Assembly (NCBI GenBank): GCA_024760905.1
Contig: CM045733.1
Coordinates: 23,337,501 to 23,401,500 of the forward strand
Direction of reading: 5' to 3'
DNA: 64,000 nt
DNA from: Plotosus lineatus
Lineage: Eukaryota; Chordata; Actinopteri; Siluriformes; Plotosidae
Part shown: positions 32,766 through 44,735 of the stretch, piece after piece
How positions within the stretch are numbered: position 1 is the first letter of the stretch
Layout of the letters: each line of letters opens with the position of its first letter
Translations under genes and position numbers: made by a program
The notes under the pieces: model-generated
Told to the model about the DNA's origin: nothing
Seen by the model: the letters and a program-made list of their open reading frames with translations, nothing else
Database searches by the model: none

Positions 32766-33989
32766 TTTCTGGTTACTTTCTGAATCATACATTATCTTGG
32801 GGTAAAATCAGTGACGGTGTCTAACTGAAGCACATCTCATTCCATTTTGCCATCATGCTATCTCATGGTTCACGCCATCTATTTGTAGATGAATATTTGG
32901 CCATGAAGAGTATGACTGGATTATCCAGCATGAATGATTTTATTAGAATGACTGATCTGCTTATATCAACAGTGGTGTGTGATAGCCTACCTTTCAATGC
33001 CTGGAGAATATGTCTTCATTCCCCACCATAAAAAATGAGTACCCTCTTATTGACCCCCCCTTAAATTAATCCATTTATTTGAATGCATTTTCATTATTCA
33101 GAGCCCTTATCACGGTCTTATCATCCTTGAAATGACTTTCTAAATAACAAAGAAAGGTAATATGAATGTAGATTGTACCAATTTCATTTAAGTACTTATT
33201 TTGTAAATATGTTTAAGACTAATCTATATACTGCAGCACTACCTCTGTCCACAGGAGCTCAAAGCTATACTGTACTTGGCTGGTACTTCAGACCCTTTAT
33301 ATAATGCCCTTCATAAAGTGGACAAGGACAACTGTAAACATGAGCTAGGTTTTATGTCCCTACTAAAAAGGCTCAGTTGGGGCAATATATTTGACTCAAG
33401 CCCATCTCTGTTCAATGATAACAGCTTCAAGGCATCAGCACAGCTTTGTACAGATAACCATGTTTCTCTTCTTGGGGCTCTGCCAGAAACATGCATTATC
33501 TGATTTCTCCCTTGTATCTATGGAAGAAATACCTTTTCTCAATATATAGATGCTATTGCACAATAAAAGTAACTTGGTTTTATACACTGTTCAGTAGTTT
33601 TATAATATAAAAAGATCTGTGATTTCATCAGTGCCAGAGGTAAATTCTATCTGAGCTAGCCTGGGCGCTTCAGTGACTCTACATTTTAAATCTATGTTCA
33701 GCTTTAAAGAGGCCTTTTTAATAGTTAAAAAATCAGTGCTAGGGTCCTTCACACTTCCTGTGTGCCAGAGCAGAAATGGTTTTGTTTTGGACATTTGTCG
33801 AAGGTTTCACTCCCTATGAAGTGCCCCAGAAAAATAAATGTGTGAATTCATGTTGAACTGGTTCCAAAACACATCATGCAGACACCTTAATAGCCCCAAC
33901 ACTGGAAGAGATACTGGGTAGTGTTCATGAAATGGTGGAATGTATAAATGAGCCACCATGGCTAAGCCTTTGCGTACATCAATGCACAT
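32766..33989. other. AT-rich DNA, nothing recognised
   Basis: A 75-codon open frame (33276-33503) has neither domain nor splice support. Nothing else was recognised in about 1.2 kb. Confidence 0.45.
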
Positions 33990-34060
33990 GTACACTGCTG
34001 TGCAAAAGTCTTAGGCACCTTATTTTGTTGGCATAAACTGTGGACTTTTTTTTATATAAT
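33990..34060 (+). mobile_element. Lone terminal repeat of a Tc1/mariner-like element
   Basis: TACACTGCTGTGCAAAAGTC followed by TTAGGCACC is a terminal sequence I know from fish mariner-type MITEs. The matching inverted end was not found within the next kilobase. Confidence 0.45.
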
Positions 34061-34490
34061 GGCAAGTTAGTACAAAACCACTTTAGATTTCCAAACATTA
34101 GTTTTCCAGTACAAAATGAAATGTTACATTAAAAAACAGTTAGTACAATATGTCAATGAAGAAAGTATATTACACACAAAAGACCACTTCTCAGAGAATA
34201 ATATAATGAGAGCTGCTGCGATTTACATGAAAATAATCAAATGTGACAGTTATTATTTTCAGGAGAACTAAAAAAAAGTATTCTGAAAGATACTCGGTAT
34301 ATACTGTACTTTGTAAAACTGCAGAAACTGTATCTGATGCTATTTTATATTCAAAGCAAAAGGTCATCACACATAATATTGAATTGGTTTCATAGTTTTA
34401 GCTATTACTGATACTGTGCTATATAGAATTTTTAAGTAGAGATCTATAATTTGATGTTTGATGTAATTATTTATATACTGTATAAATACA

Positions 34491-34521
<31 letters not shown>

Positions 34522-34756
34522 GTACTGCTCAAAATGAATGAAACATACCTTAAATTTGGTCTTTAATTGAAGTAATAACATGCTATCATGTTATGAGCAA
34601 GTATGAAATACAGTGGCAGATGAAAAAAGGTGGATTTAGGTGTAATATGAATAGCATTTTTCCTTAACACAACCTGGCAGCAGGTAAGATATAAATGGGC
34701 TTTCATTCTCTCATTCGCTCTCTTTATTATTATTCAGTATTAAAATTAAAATTCAT
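34061..34756. other. AT-rich DNA with a short (AT)n
   Basis: (AT)n at 34498-34521. A TACTGCTCAAAATGAATGAA segment just after it resembles another fish MITE end but is unpaired. Confidence 0.45.
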
Positions 34757-34768
34757 AATATATATTGA

Positions 34769-35921
34769 CAGATTGTTTGCCCAATCTGTCCACATGTGCT
34801 TTGTGGATTTGGAGAAGGCTTTCGACCGTGTCCCTCGAAAGATCTTGTGGGGCGTGCTCCGAGAATACGGCGTTCCGGATCCGTTGCTACGAGCGATTCG
34901 GTCGCTGTATCACCGGAGCCAGAGTTTGGTCCGTATTGGTAACAGCAGGTCGGATTCGTTTCCAGTGGGAGTTGGAGTCCGCCAAGGCTGTCCTTTGTCA
35001 CCGATTCTGTTCATAATTTTTATGGACAGAATTTCTAGGCGCAGTCGAGGCGATGAGGGGTTCTGGTTTGGTGGCCATCGGATATCGTCTCTGCTTTTTG
35101 CGGATGATGTTGTCCTTTTGGCTTCATCAAATCGGGCCCTCCAGCTCTCATTGGAGAGATTCGCAGCCGAGTGCGAAGCAGCCGGGATGAAGATCAGTAC
35201 CTCCAAGTCCGAGGCCATGGTTCTCAGTCGGACAATGGTGGAATGCACCCTCCGGGTCGGGAATGAGGTCCTGCCCCAAGTGGAGGAGTTTAAGTATCTT
35301 GGGGTCTTGTTTACGAGTGAGGGAAGGATGGCGCGAGAGATCGACAGACGGATCGCTGCAGCCTCTGCTATTAAGCGGTGCCTGTACCGGTCCGTTGTGG
35401 TGAAAAAGGAGCTGAGCCGCAAGGCGAAGCTCTCAATTTACCAGTCGATCTACGTTCCAACCCTCACCTATGGTCACGAGCTTTGGGTAATGACCGAAAG
35501 AACAAGATCACGGATACAAGCGGCTGAAATGAGCTTTCTTCGCCGGGTGGCGGGTTCTCCCTTAGAGATAGGGTGAGAAGCTCCGCCATCCGGGAGAGCT
35601 CGGAGTAGATCCGCTGCTCCTCCGCATTGAGAGGGGCCAGTTGAGGTGGCTCGGGCATCTGGTCAGAATGCCCCCCGGACGCCTCCCTGGTGTGGTGTTT
35701 CGGGCATGTCCAACCGGGAAGAGACCCCGGGGTCGACCTAGAACACGCTGGAGGGACTATGTCTCTCGGCTTGTCTGGGACCGCCTTGATGTCCCCCCGG
35801 GAGAGTTGGAGGAAGTAGCTCGGGAGAGGGATGTCTGGACCTTTTTGCTAAGGTTGCTGCCCCCGCGACCCGACCCTGGACTAAGCGGAAGAAGATGATG
35901 ATGATGATGATGATGATGATG
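34769..35921 (+). mobile_element. Second RTE-like LINE family, longest copy
   Basis: A 1153-bp 5'-truncated insertion. Flanked by an exact 12-bp duplication AATATATATTGA (34757-34768 and 35922-35933). The 3' end is AGCGGAAGAAG followed by (GAT)n. Confidence 0.9.
34776..35898 (+). pseudogene. RTE-like reverse transcriptase, nearly intact, one frameshift
   Basis: Covers most of the RT domain. Motifs: CFVDLEKAFDRVPRKILWG (first catalytic Asp), VRQGCPLSPILF, SLLFADDVVLLASS (catalytic DD), GMKISTSKSE, EEFKYLGVLFTSEG and MTERTRSRIQAAEMSFLRR. After a one-base deletion near 35560 come GQLRWLGHLVRM, TGKRPRGRPRTRW and PRPDPGLSGRR. Only that deletion (a G lost compared with the copy at 7333) breaks the frame. 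The endonuclease domain is missing through 5' truncation. Confidence 0.9.
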
Positions 35922-35933
35922 AATATATATTGA

Positions 35934-36454
35934 TGTTTTTGCATTGTTTCCTAACTTAAAAATAAACCACAGTATCCAGATGATCTTGCCAAATTGGCCA
36001 TTTCAGAATATACCAATAAAAAACTACCACAGAAAATTTGAAAGCCTTAGCTTCAGCATGTGGCAAGTAGATGTCTAGAAACCAAATATACACTTTTACC
36101 TCTGTGACCTTGAAAAGAAAGTCAAGGTCATTCATACACAAACTTAGCACTCATAGTAGTGAGTCAGCATACCAAGTTCAAAAAACCCAGCTTCAGTGTT
36201 CGGCAAGTAAATGTCAGGAAACTAAAGTGCAATGGAGCGATAGACGGATGGACTTCATTCCTATAGCTCCCTATAATGTGAAAGCTAAAGAATTAAATGT
36301 TAAGTAAAGCTTTTACTGTGTATTTTTAGGCCTTTTTTGTGTTGCAACTACAGTCGGTTATAGCAATGCTTTTAATAAACTAAGTACACCCTGGCAAAGC
36401 ACAACTTATGCTAAAGAACAGTTTTCAGGACCTGCTTTTCTTTTTTCATTTCTT

Positions 36455-36457
<3 letters not shown>
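35934..36457. other. Unassigned stretch
   Basis: Two similar segments (about 36040-36120 and 36165-36245) share AGCTTCAG, GGCAAGTA and ATGTC, hinting at an old local duplication. No coding support. Confidence 0.4.

Positions 36458-36511
<54 letters not shown>
36458..36511. repeat. (TATC)n microsatellite
   Basis: About 13 CTAT units. Confidence 0.95.
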
Positions 36512-36512
36512 A

Positions 36513-37781
<1,269 letters not shown>

Positions 37782-37799
37782 TTATAGAATTATAGAATT

Positions 37800-38989
37800 A
37801 TAGATTATAGAATTCTTCTATAATCACCTGAAGAGAGAGGATGGTTTCACCACCCCTCGAAACAGATCTGTAGTGATAAATGGAGTTTCAATAGAAAGTC
37901 TTTGTCCTGTCCTTTTATTTTTATTATTTGCTCTAACAAAAGGTATTGAGGACTCTCCTACGGAAGGATCTACTCAGAAAATCCTCTCTCTATATATATA
38001 GTCTTATTGTAACATATACTAAATATGATAAAACTTTAAGTAGCGTCGTCATAATGAACACTGTGAGTGTCAGTAACCTGAACAATATTTATGTCTCTGG
38101 TGCACTCATATGCATTTTATAACTTTGGGTAAGCTCATGCCTCGGATGATTCATAGTAACAAACAAGCTTCTTTTTAAACACCCTCTGTATTAGTGTCCT
38201 CCTACATTAACTGTCCACTATGAAAGTGAAGCCAGCCCATCTTTCTATTACCTCTGAATCTTAATTTGCAGAGGAATGAGTTATAATATTTGATTTCTAA
38301 TATCCTTTCTTCCCAATGACTCAATTTATGAGCCAGTGATATTCAGATATTGAGTGTGCAAAGATGTGTGTGTCGACTTACAATGTAGTCCTGCAGCCAT
38401 TGCATATACCATTGGAAGCATAGAAGGCTGTATTTCGGTGCTGAAGAAACCTGATGGGCGCAATCAGTCACAATAGTGGCTGTGATTTTATATGGACAGA
38501 TGCAGCCCTTTTACAGCACGATTTGGAAATAAGTGATTCTGCACAGATACTTGAATGCACATCAAATTAGAGAAATATTCACACCAATTTAGTATAAAAA
38601 CAAAAATGTAGGGGTGATCTACGACATTCTTTGGTGAAGGGGCTCGGTATCAGCATTTCAAGCTGTGTTAGAGTTTGGCTTTTGCAAAACGTGAAACAAT
38701 AACAGTCTCCTTGTCAATAAGTGCCCTTCTTCTTGGTCCCTCCTGCTTAATGTACTAAGGTGACCTTGTAGATCAGCAGGTGAGAGGGAGTCTGGCTGTG
38801 CTGCAGATCCAAAACTGGTGCATGATTAATGGCAGCAGTCGAATAGGGCATGGAAACGTTTCCACAGAACCAATTCTTTACACATTAATTAAAGAAGGCT
38901 TTACACTTTTGAATACGTTTTCATTTCCAGGCAAACCTATTGTGAAACTTTAACTATCATAATTTTTATTTTTATTTAATTAAGTTAAT
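37800..38989. other. AT-rich DNA with a segment similar to 12015
   Basis: The segment 38757-38835 shares GGTGACCTTG, ATCAGCAGGT and ATTAATGGCAG with 12015-12085. A possible RT-like trace at 37830-37930 is too short to call. Confidence 0.45.
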
Positions 38990-39009
38990 CAGAAACAGAA
39001 CTGAGAATT

Positions 39010-39368
39010 AGGGGCAGTGGTGGTCTAGTGGTATAGGGCACTGGATCGCTGATTCGCTGGTTGGGGGTTCGAGTCCCACTCTCCACAAGGTTGTCACTGT
39101 CCCCCCCCAGTGCAGCAAACTGGGTTATCAAAGGCGGGCCATGTCTCTCACTGTCTATGGTGTGAGGCATGTAAAAGAACCATTGCTGACTTTCATAAAG
39201 AGTAGCTGCAAAGTCGTCAGCGTGTTTCTGTCCCTTGCTAAAAGGGTTGTGACAGGAAGGGCATCCGACGTAAAAAAAAAAAAAACCTCTGCCAAATCAA
39301 ACGTGCGAATCAGATGATTCGCTGTGGCGACTCCCGAGTAAAAGGGTAAAAGTCGAAAGGAAGACAGA
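39010..39368 (+). mobile_element. Type B SINE, full length, 20-bp duplication
   Basis: A 359-bp copy from AGGGGCAGTGGTGGTCTAGT to AAAGTCGAAAGGAAGACAGA. An exact 20-bp duplication CAGAAACAGAACTGAGAATT flanks it (38990-39009 and 39369-39388). An A tract at 39273-39285 is internal. Confidence 0.95.
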
Positions 39369-39519
39369 CAGAAACAGAACTGAGAATTGTGAAGTCTACT
39401 TGCTTATAGGACCAGTTGTACCAAAAAGCACTACAACTTTTATATTTTTATTTTATATTATCACTGCTTACAAAGCTGCTTGGTGAGTATCGCCTTTTGA
39501 TTAATGGGCATTTGGTTTT

Positions 39520-39665
39520 AGTTACTTTTACTTTACTTTTATGGTCTTTGGCAGACACACTGAGCAATTGAGGGTTAAGGGCCTTACTCAAGGGCCCAAC
39601 AGTGGCAGCTTAGAGCTGCTGGGGTTTGAACCCACAAATTTCGGTTCAGTAACCCAAGAGCCCAG
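39520..39665. repeat. Common fish interspersed repeat fragment
   Basis: CTTTGGCAGACACACTGAGC, AATTGAGGGTTAAGGGCC, TCAAGGGCCCAACAGTGGC and GGGGTTTGAACCCAC in an order I know from many fish genomes. I cannot assign the family. Confidence 0.55.
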
Positions 39666-39801
39666 TTGAATCAAAGCAATATGAAGTGTCATTTAATCTA
39701 AGTCTCTGTGACAGGTGACATCAGCATTGTGCTTCTGTAAATGATCATTTTTCATGCCTGAACAGGTCATGAGGCATTTACTGTATATTTAGTGCATGCA
39801 G

Positions 39802-39855
<54 letters not shown>

Positions 39856-40411
39856 CAAAGCAGCATATTTTAAACAAGCTAAAAACAAAACAAAAGAAAA
39901 AAACAAGATATCCACAAATTAGTCCATAAGCCAAAGCAGAGAAAAACAAATTAACAAAATAACAAACAAGAATTTACACTAATGCTATTCATCTTAATCC
40001 TTATATACGTTCCCTCACTCTCACATACTGCTGAACTGTTTTATTCTACTAGAGTTGCAGAGGGAAGTTGAGAACTTTACTGTGAGGCTTAGTTAAAGGT
40101 CTTTAGAGTTATATTCAGACCCCATAAAAGATAACATTAATATTCTTGGTTGGTATTCATTGGAAACCTTTTACGGTTTGTTCTCATACCTTTCAAAGCT
40201 ATAAGGAATATTTTTGTACCAAATACAGTATGTGCTGATAGTCACATTTTCTGTATTTCACTGATATTTTTAGAAATATAAAAAGACAGTGCTTTTAGAT
40301 AAGAATATGAATAAATCTAATTTTTCTTCATTCATTACATTTATGTACATTTAAGTAGATGAGTCATGTGATAAGTAGAAATATTCAGAATTTAAAAAAA
40401 ACAAAAAACTA
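39666..40411. other. AT-rich DNA with an (AC)n array
   Basis: (AC)n at 39804-39854, about 25 units. Nothing else recognised. Confidence 0.6.
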
Positions 40412-41204
40412 CAGACACGCCCTGCTTTTACGTTCATTCGTTTTACGTATTTTTTGATTTTACATTTTAAAAAAATTATGACAAATTTTGAGTTTAGCGT
40501 GCTCTCTGTAGTACGAGACGTACCTACGTAGTACGCTGACGTAATACGCTACTTCCGCATGACGTCCATTGTTTACAAACGACAGACTGAACGTGCCCTC
40601 CTTTTTCCCAGTTCACTGTGTGTTACTCTTGTGTCAAGATGTTGTCTCTGTTATTTTTGTGTTTACACTGTTTTGCGGACTTTTGTAACCCTAAGCAAAT
40701 ATGGTTGGTCAAAAGAGTAAGCCTACTAGTGATAGTGGTAATCAGAAAAAGAGGCAAGCCAGAGCCAATTTTCAAGAAAATCGATGCTGGTGAAAAACAT
40801 GTGAATGTTGCACATTTCTTCCAAATGGCTCCGTCGACCATCAGAACCATTTACAAGCAGAAAGATCTCGTCATAGAGAATGATAAAGGTTATATTTGAT
40901 ACTGTAGTTGATATTTGATGACTGAATTCGATTAAAATTTATGAATTTGAAATTATTTTGCTTGAATTTAATTTATTTGAAATTAATGTTGATATTATTT
41001 GATATATTTGATATTATTTTACAATGTTATGTTTATAATAATTGATTTAGGGGTGTTTTATGAGATACGGTAATGGTATTTATGGATGTATAGCACAATA
41101 TGAACGTCATACGTCACTGGAACATACAGTAACAACTTACGTTCTTTTTCACCTTACGTTCGGCCGTCCGGAACCGAACTAAAACGTAAGTTGGGGAGCG
41201 TCTG
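40412..41204 (+). mobile_element. Tigger-type transposon with transposase remnant
   Basis: Left end CAGACACGCCCTGCTTTTACG and right end CGTAAGTTGGGGAGCGTCTG are inverted repeats, with TA on each side (40410-40411 and 41205-41206). At 793 bp it is an internally deleted derivative that keeps the start of the transposase gene. A minus-strand relative is at 10433. Confidence 0.85.
40700..40899 (+). pseudogene. Tigger transposase N-terminus (CENP-B-like HTH)
   Basis: The frame ends at 40899 with KRGKPEPIFKKIDAGEKHV, NVAHFFQMAPSTIRTIYKQK and DLVIENDK. This fits the first DNA-binding helix-turn-helix of Tigger/CENP-B proteins (usual pattern: KID.GE....A..F.....TI..IYK.K), which binds transposon ends. 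The DDE catalytic region is absent and a stop follows at once. The start codon is uncertain because the frame is open upstream. Confidence 0.7.
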
Positions 41205-41449
41205 TATATTGTTTTATATTGTTCCAGCTGAACAAAGTAGTGAGTTCTTGTGAAGTGTATTGTTTTAGATTTTATAGGTTACAACTGAACAATGTTGAGA
41301 GTTATTGTGAGAGTTGAATCAAATTTGACTTCTTTGACCTTCGTATTGCATAATGGGCCTGATAATCTGGTGCACCTTATGTAAGTCGGGGAGCGTCTGT
41401 ATATGTTGTAATTTACTATCTGTTATATTTGTTGTTATCGATGCATTCT

Positions 41450-41800
41450 TTATCCATCAATCTATCCAAGTTGCAGGGAGCTAGCTGCAGATGAATTCTG
41501 GTAAAAAGCAGGGTATATCATCGAAAAAAAATCAGTAGTCTATTGTAGAGTAACACAAAGAACACAAAGAACACAACCATTCGCACTCACATTCACTTTT
41601 ATCAGTAATTTAGAGTAGCCAGTAGCCTAATTTACATGATTTTAGACTGTGAGTCATAAAAACCAGAGTACCCAATGGAAGTCAACACAGGCATGGGAAG
41701 AACCTGCAAACTCTTCACAGAAAGGCCTCGGTCAGCGATAAGATTTAATCCTGGATTTTTCTTGTTTGGCAACAGTGCTAATGTCTACACCACATACTGC
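41450..41800 (-). mobile_element. Type C SINE, minus strand, old
   Basis: Reversed blocks: CACAACCATTCGCACTCAC, AATTTAGAGTAGCC, CCAGAGTACCCAATGGAAG, CCTGCAAACTCTTCACAG and a head remnant ending near ACATACTGCCCC. Confidence 0.65.
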
Positions 41801-41943
41801 CCCAACTATTTGTTATTTTATTTTGTGATTTAAAAACTTCCTTTTTTTCAGGAGCCCTAGGATTTGGTCCAAAACAACTGCGTACCTTTTTATGTCAAAT
41901 ATGTTTGTTTCAGGATGGTTTAACATACAGCATTCTTTTATAA

Positions 41944-42182
41944 AGGCAGCATGGTGAGGGCGCTTCTGTTTGGAGTTCTCACATGTTCTCCCTGTGCTTG
42001 TTTGGGCTTACTCCGGATTCCTTTCATAGTCCAAGGACATGCACATTAGGCCAAAATGGCTGTTCCAAACTGCACCTAGATGTGAAGATGAAACTTTATG
42101 TGTGTTGGCAATGCAATGGATTGATGAGCTGTTCAGTCAGCTCCAGCCTCTCTGCAGCATTTGGCAAATTCATGTAAATGAA
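41944..42182 (+). mobile_element. Type C SINE, old
   Basis: AAGGCAGCATGGTGAGGGCG, GTTTGGAGTTCTCACATG, CCTTTCATAGTCCAAGGAC and TGTTGGCAATGCAATGG, ending AAATGAATGACTG. Confidence 0.6.
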
Positions 42183-43069
42183 TGACTGAATTATCCTCTG
42201 TCTATATATTACATAAATGAGTGCTTTGGTGTCACTTCAGAGAGGCTTCGCACATATAAAATCTTGAGAACCTAGCTTAAATTATCACCTCTTTTCAATA
42301 TAGGTCTCAATATATGGGTTTCAATATATGTGATTTACAACCACAGTCTAGTTTAACCAATGCACAGTGACCAGCCCGACAGCAACTCAAGAATGGTCTT
42401 TGATTAAACTCTTTTAACAAGTGTTCTGACTCACAGCAATTAAATGCCAGATATAACTATCTGTGTCAGAAAAGGGCTCGTATGATGAGGAAATTCGAAT
42501 GACTTTATGACAAAGAAGACATCTTGGGAATTGTTGAGTAAAGGATTATCAGCCTATTATCTGGGCGTCAGCTTGGATGTCCGATCATCAATCTTCTAAT
42601 GCCTTTGCTGTCCTTTTCCCTCTCCAAAATTCCTCTGCTTCAGAAATGGCCTCATTTATCTTCGAAGTGTTGGAATGACCATGGGAAAATTATATCTGGC
42701 TCTTGATAGCCAGGTGCGAGAGTAGATTTATAATGTGAAATATTTGTTCTCATTGAAGATAGGTTTAATACATTTGCTTTGTGCTTTGAGGAAAACTGAA
42801 GAATAATTATTTGGGTTTATGACTGCATGATGATGCTGAAGATAATAATATGAGGACGATGATGAATTAATTAATTAATTTTTAATACTTAAAACATTTA
42901 CCATGGAAAATAAAACTATTAGCTACTACCAATAACAAGCATTATCCTCGTCATAGTAATGAGATGCTCATCATGAATAATAACACTGTGTTCCTCGAGT
43001 AGTCAATGGGAGATTTTAAAAGGCTCGCTTATCCTGTGACTTTCTGACCACTGTTTTGTGTTTTAGCGA
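42183..43069. other. AT-rich DNA, nothing recognised
   Basis: No coding or repeat signature recognised in about 890 bases. Confidence 0.5.
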
Positions 43070-43318
43070 GTGCATGGTGATTTGGGTCAGTTGGTAGAGC
43101 ATCCGCTTTATCCTCCGGAAGGTGGGAGTTCGAATATGGCCACATCATACCATAAGACATTAAAATTTGGCAGTTGTTGCTTCCTGCGTGGTGCTCAGCA
43201 TCAAAGGATAGAACAATGCAATAACTGGTGCTGCACAGTGGCGACAGGTGCCCAGAGCACAAAAACCAAATTTCATGTATGTAATGTACTTTGACAATAA
43301 AGAGTTATCATCATTAAC
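43070..43318 (+). mobile_element. Another tRNA-derived SINE
   Basis: The head shows box-A-like GGGTCAGTTGGTAGAGC and box-B-like GGGAGTTCGAATATG at normal tRNA spacing. An unrelated body follows (GCTTCCTGCGTGGTGCTCAG, TGGTGCTGCACAGTGGCG). The 3' end is TTTGACAATAAAGAGTTATC. It is a different SINE family from all others here. Confidence 0.65.
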
Positions 43319-43469
43319 TGAATACTCCCCAGTGCACTTTGAGCATAATATTACAGTATGGATAAAGTGCAATATAAATCTACTACTACAGTAATACAGT
43401 GGTTTGTGCCAGATTATTTTGTCAGGCTGAATGAGATAGCATATGAGTACAATTTGATTGAGAATATCT

Positions 43470-43990
43470 AAATAGGACCAGCATATGATGCCGGGGTTGG
43501 TCGGTGAGGGGGAGCGCGTATGACCCTGGAGAACATGCTTTTCTGGAATCCGAGAATTAAGTGTAATTGCAGCTCCACTGCACTAGTTAGCAGTGGCGCT
43601 CTCATTGTTGTGCGATGGTGTAGCAGTTTTTCACAAGAGCAAATAATATGAAGTGCCGTGAACAATCCCTCAAGAAATAACACGGAAAAATTTCTAACAG
43701 GAATGAAGAGAAAGGTGGAGAGAGACGGAGATATTAAGACATAAATCAGTTAAATGAGTTCAAATCAGGATGTATTTTTAAATTATTATTTCAGGCTCAT
43801 TGGTGCACTTTAAATCTTTTCCATTACATATGTCCTAATAACAATTTTATACACAAGTACTGTAATACATATATAGTCGACATACATACATACTAGTATA
43901 GACATATATAATATCGTCGCTGGGGGGGGCGTGAAATATACAGTATATGTATTTTCTTGGGGGGGGGCGCAGAAAATAATTGAGAAGCTA

Positions 43991-43998
<8 letters not shown>
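43470..43998 (-). mobile_element. hAT-like MITE relic, minus strand
   Basis: 43501-43660 matches the reverse complement of the MITE at 51171 (TATGACCCTGGAGAACATGC, TTAAGTGTAATTGCAGCTCC, GCAGTGGCGCTCTCATTG). 43970-43993 carries the other end, AGAAAATAATTGAGAAGC. The segment between them has diverged. Confidence 0.6.

Positions 43999-44030
<32 letters not shown>
43993..44030. repeat. (AT)n microsatellite
   Basis: About 18 AT units. Confidence 0.9.
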
Positions 44031-44031
<1 letters not shown>

Positions 44032-44033
<2 letters not shown>

Positions 44034-44346
44034 AGGTAAAGGTAAGTCTGTTGGGTTTTTACACCTGAGCCTAGTGGCTCATCAGGCCAGTGCTTTATCC
44101 CCGGTTTCCGTAGCATGAAGTGACCAGGAGTTCAACTCCTCCTGGATGGGACGCTAGTCCATCACAGGTTACCTTCCCAGTATATTTTACTGGTACCCAT
44201 TTATACTGCTGGGTGAACAGAGGCACACTTGTGGTTGAGACCTTGCCCAGGGGTCTTAGCACAGTGGGGGGTCTCAGTGGAATTTGAACTCACAACCTCC
44301 TGATCATGAGCCCAGCACTCTAACCACTATGCCACCGGCCCCAGCA
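44032..44346 (-). mobile_element. V-SINE-like tRNA-SINE, complete
   Basis: On the minus strand: head GGCATAGTGGTTAGAGTGC with box B GTTGTGAGTTCAAATTCC. The conserved centre follows (GTGCCTCTGTTCACCCAGC, TATAAATGGGTACCAG, GATGGACTAGCGTCCCATCC). The tail ends in a TTACCTTTACCTTAC run. It is the best copy of its family here. Confidence 0.8.
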
Positions 44347-44360
44347 TCGATATATATCTC

Positions 44361-44702
44361 GGGGGCAGTGGTGGTCTAGTGGTATAGGGCGCTGGATTGC
44401 TGATCCAAAGGTTGGGGGTTCGAGTCCCACTCTCCACAAGATTGTCACTGTCCCCCCAGTGCAGCTAACTGGGTTATCAAAGGCCGGCCATGTCTCTCAC
44501 TGTCTATGGTGTGAAGCATGTAAAAGAACCATTGCTGACTTTTGTAAAGAGTAGGCTGCAAAGCCATTGGCGTGTTTCCACCCTGCGATGGCCTGGCGAG
44601 CTGTCCAGGGTGTACTCTGCCCTTGCCCGAAGTTGGCTGAGATGGGCACCAGCCTCACCGCGACCTAAATCAGGATTAAGCAATTACAGAAAATGAATGA
44701 AT
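44361..44702 (+). mobile_element. Type A SINE, full length
   Basis: Head GGGGGCAGTGGTGGTCTAG, box B GGGGGTTCGAGTCCC, shared body and A tail (TGGCCTGGCGAGCTGTCC, CAGGATTAAGCAATTAC), ending in GAATGAATG and a short (AT)n at 44705-44731. Confidence 0.9.
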
Positions 44703-44704
44703 GA

Positions 44705-44731
<27 letters not shown>

Positions 44732-44735
<4 letters not shown>

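Noticed and set aside
33276..33503. 75-codon frame with apparently ordinary composition
   Set aside because: No acceptor or donor of quality in the right phase and no family resemblance.
34695..34768. Upstream extension of the LINE RT frame with a start codon at 34695
   Set aside because: It lies outside the LINE, before the target-site duplication, so the start is fortuitous.
37830..37930. Short RT-like text upstream of a TTTTATTTTTATTATTTG tract
   Set aside because: Too short and AT-rich to separate from chance.
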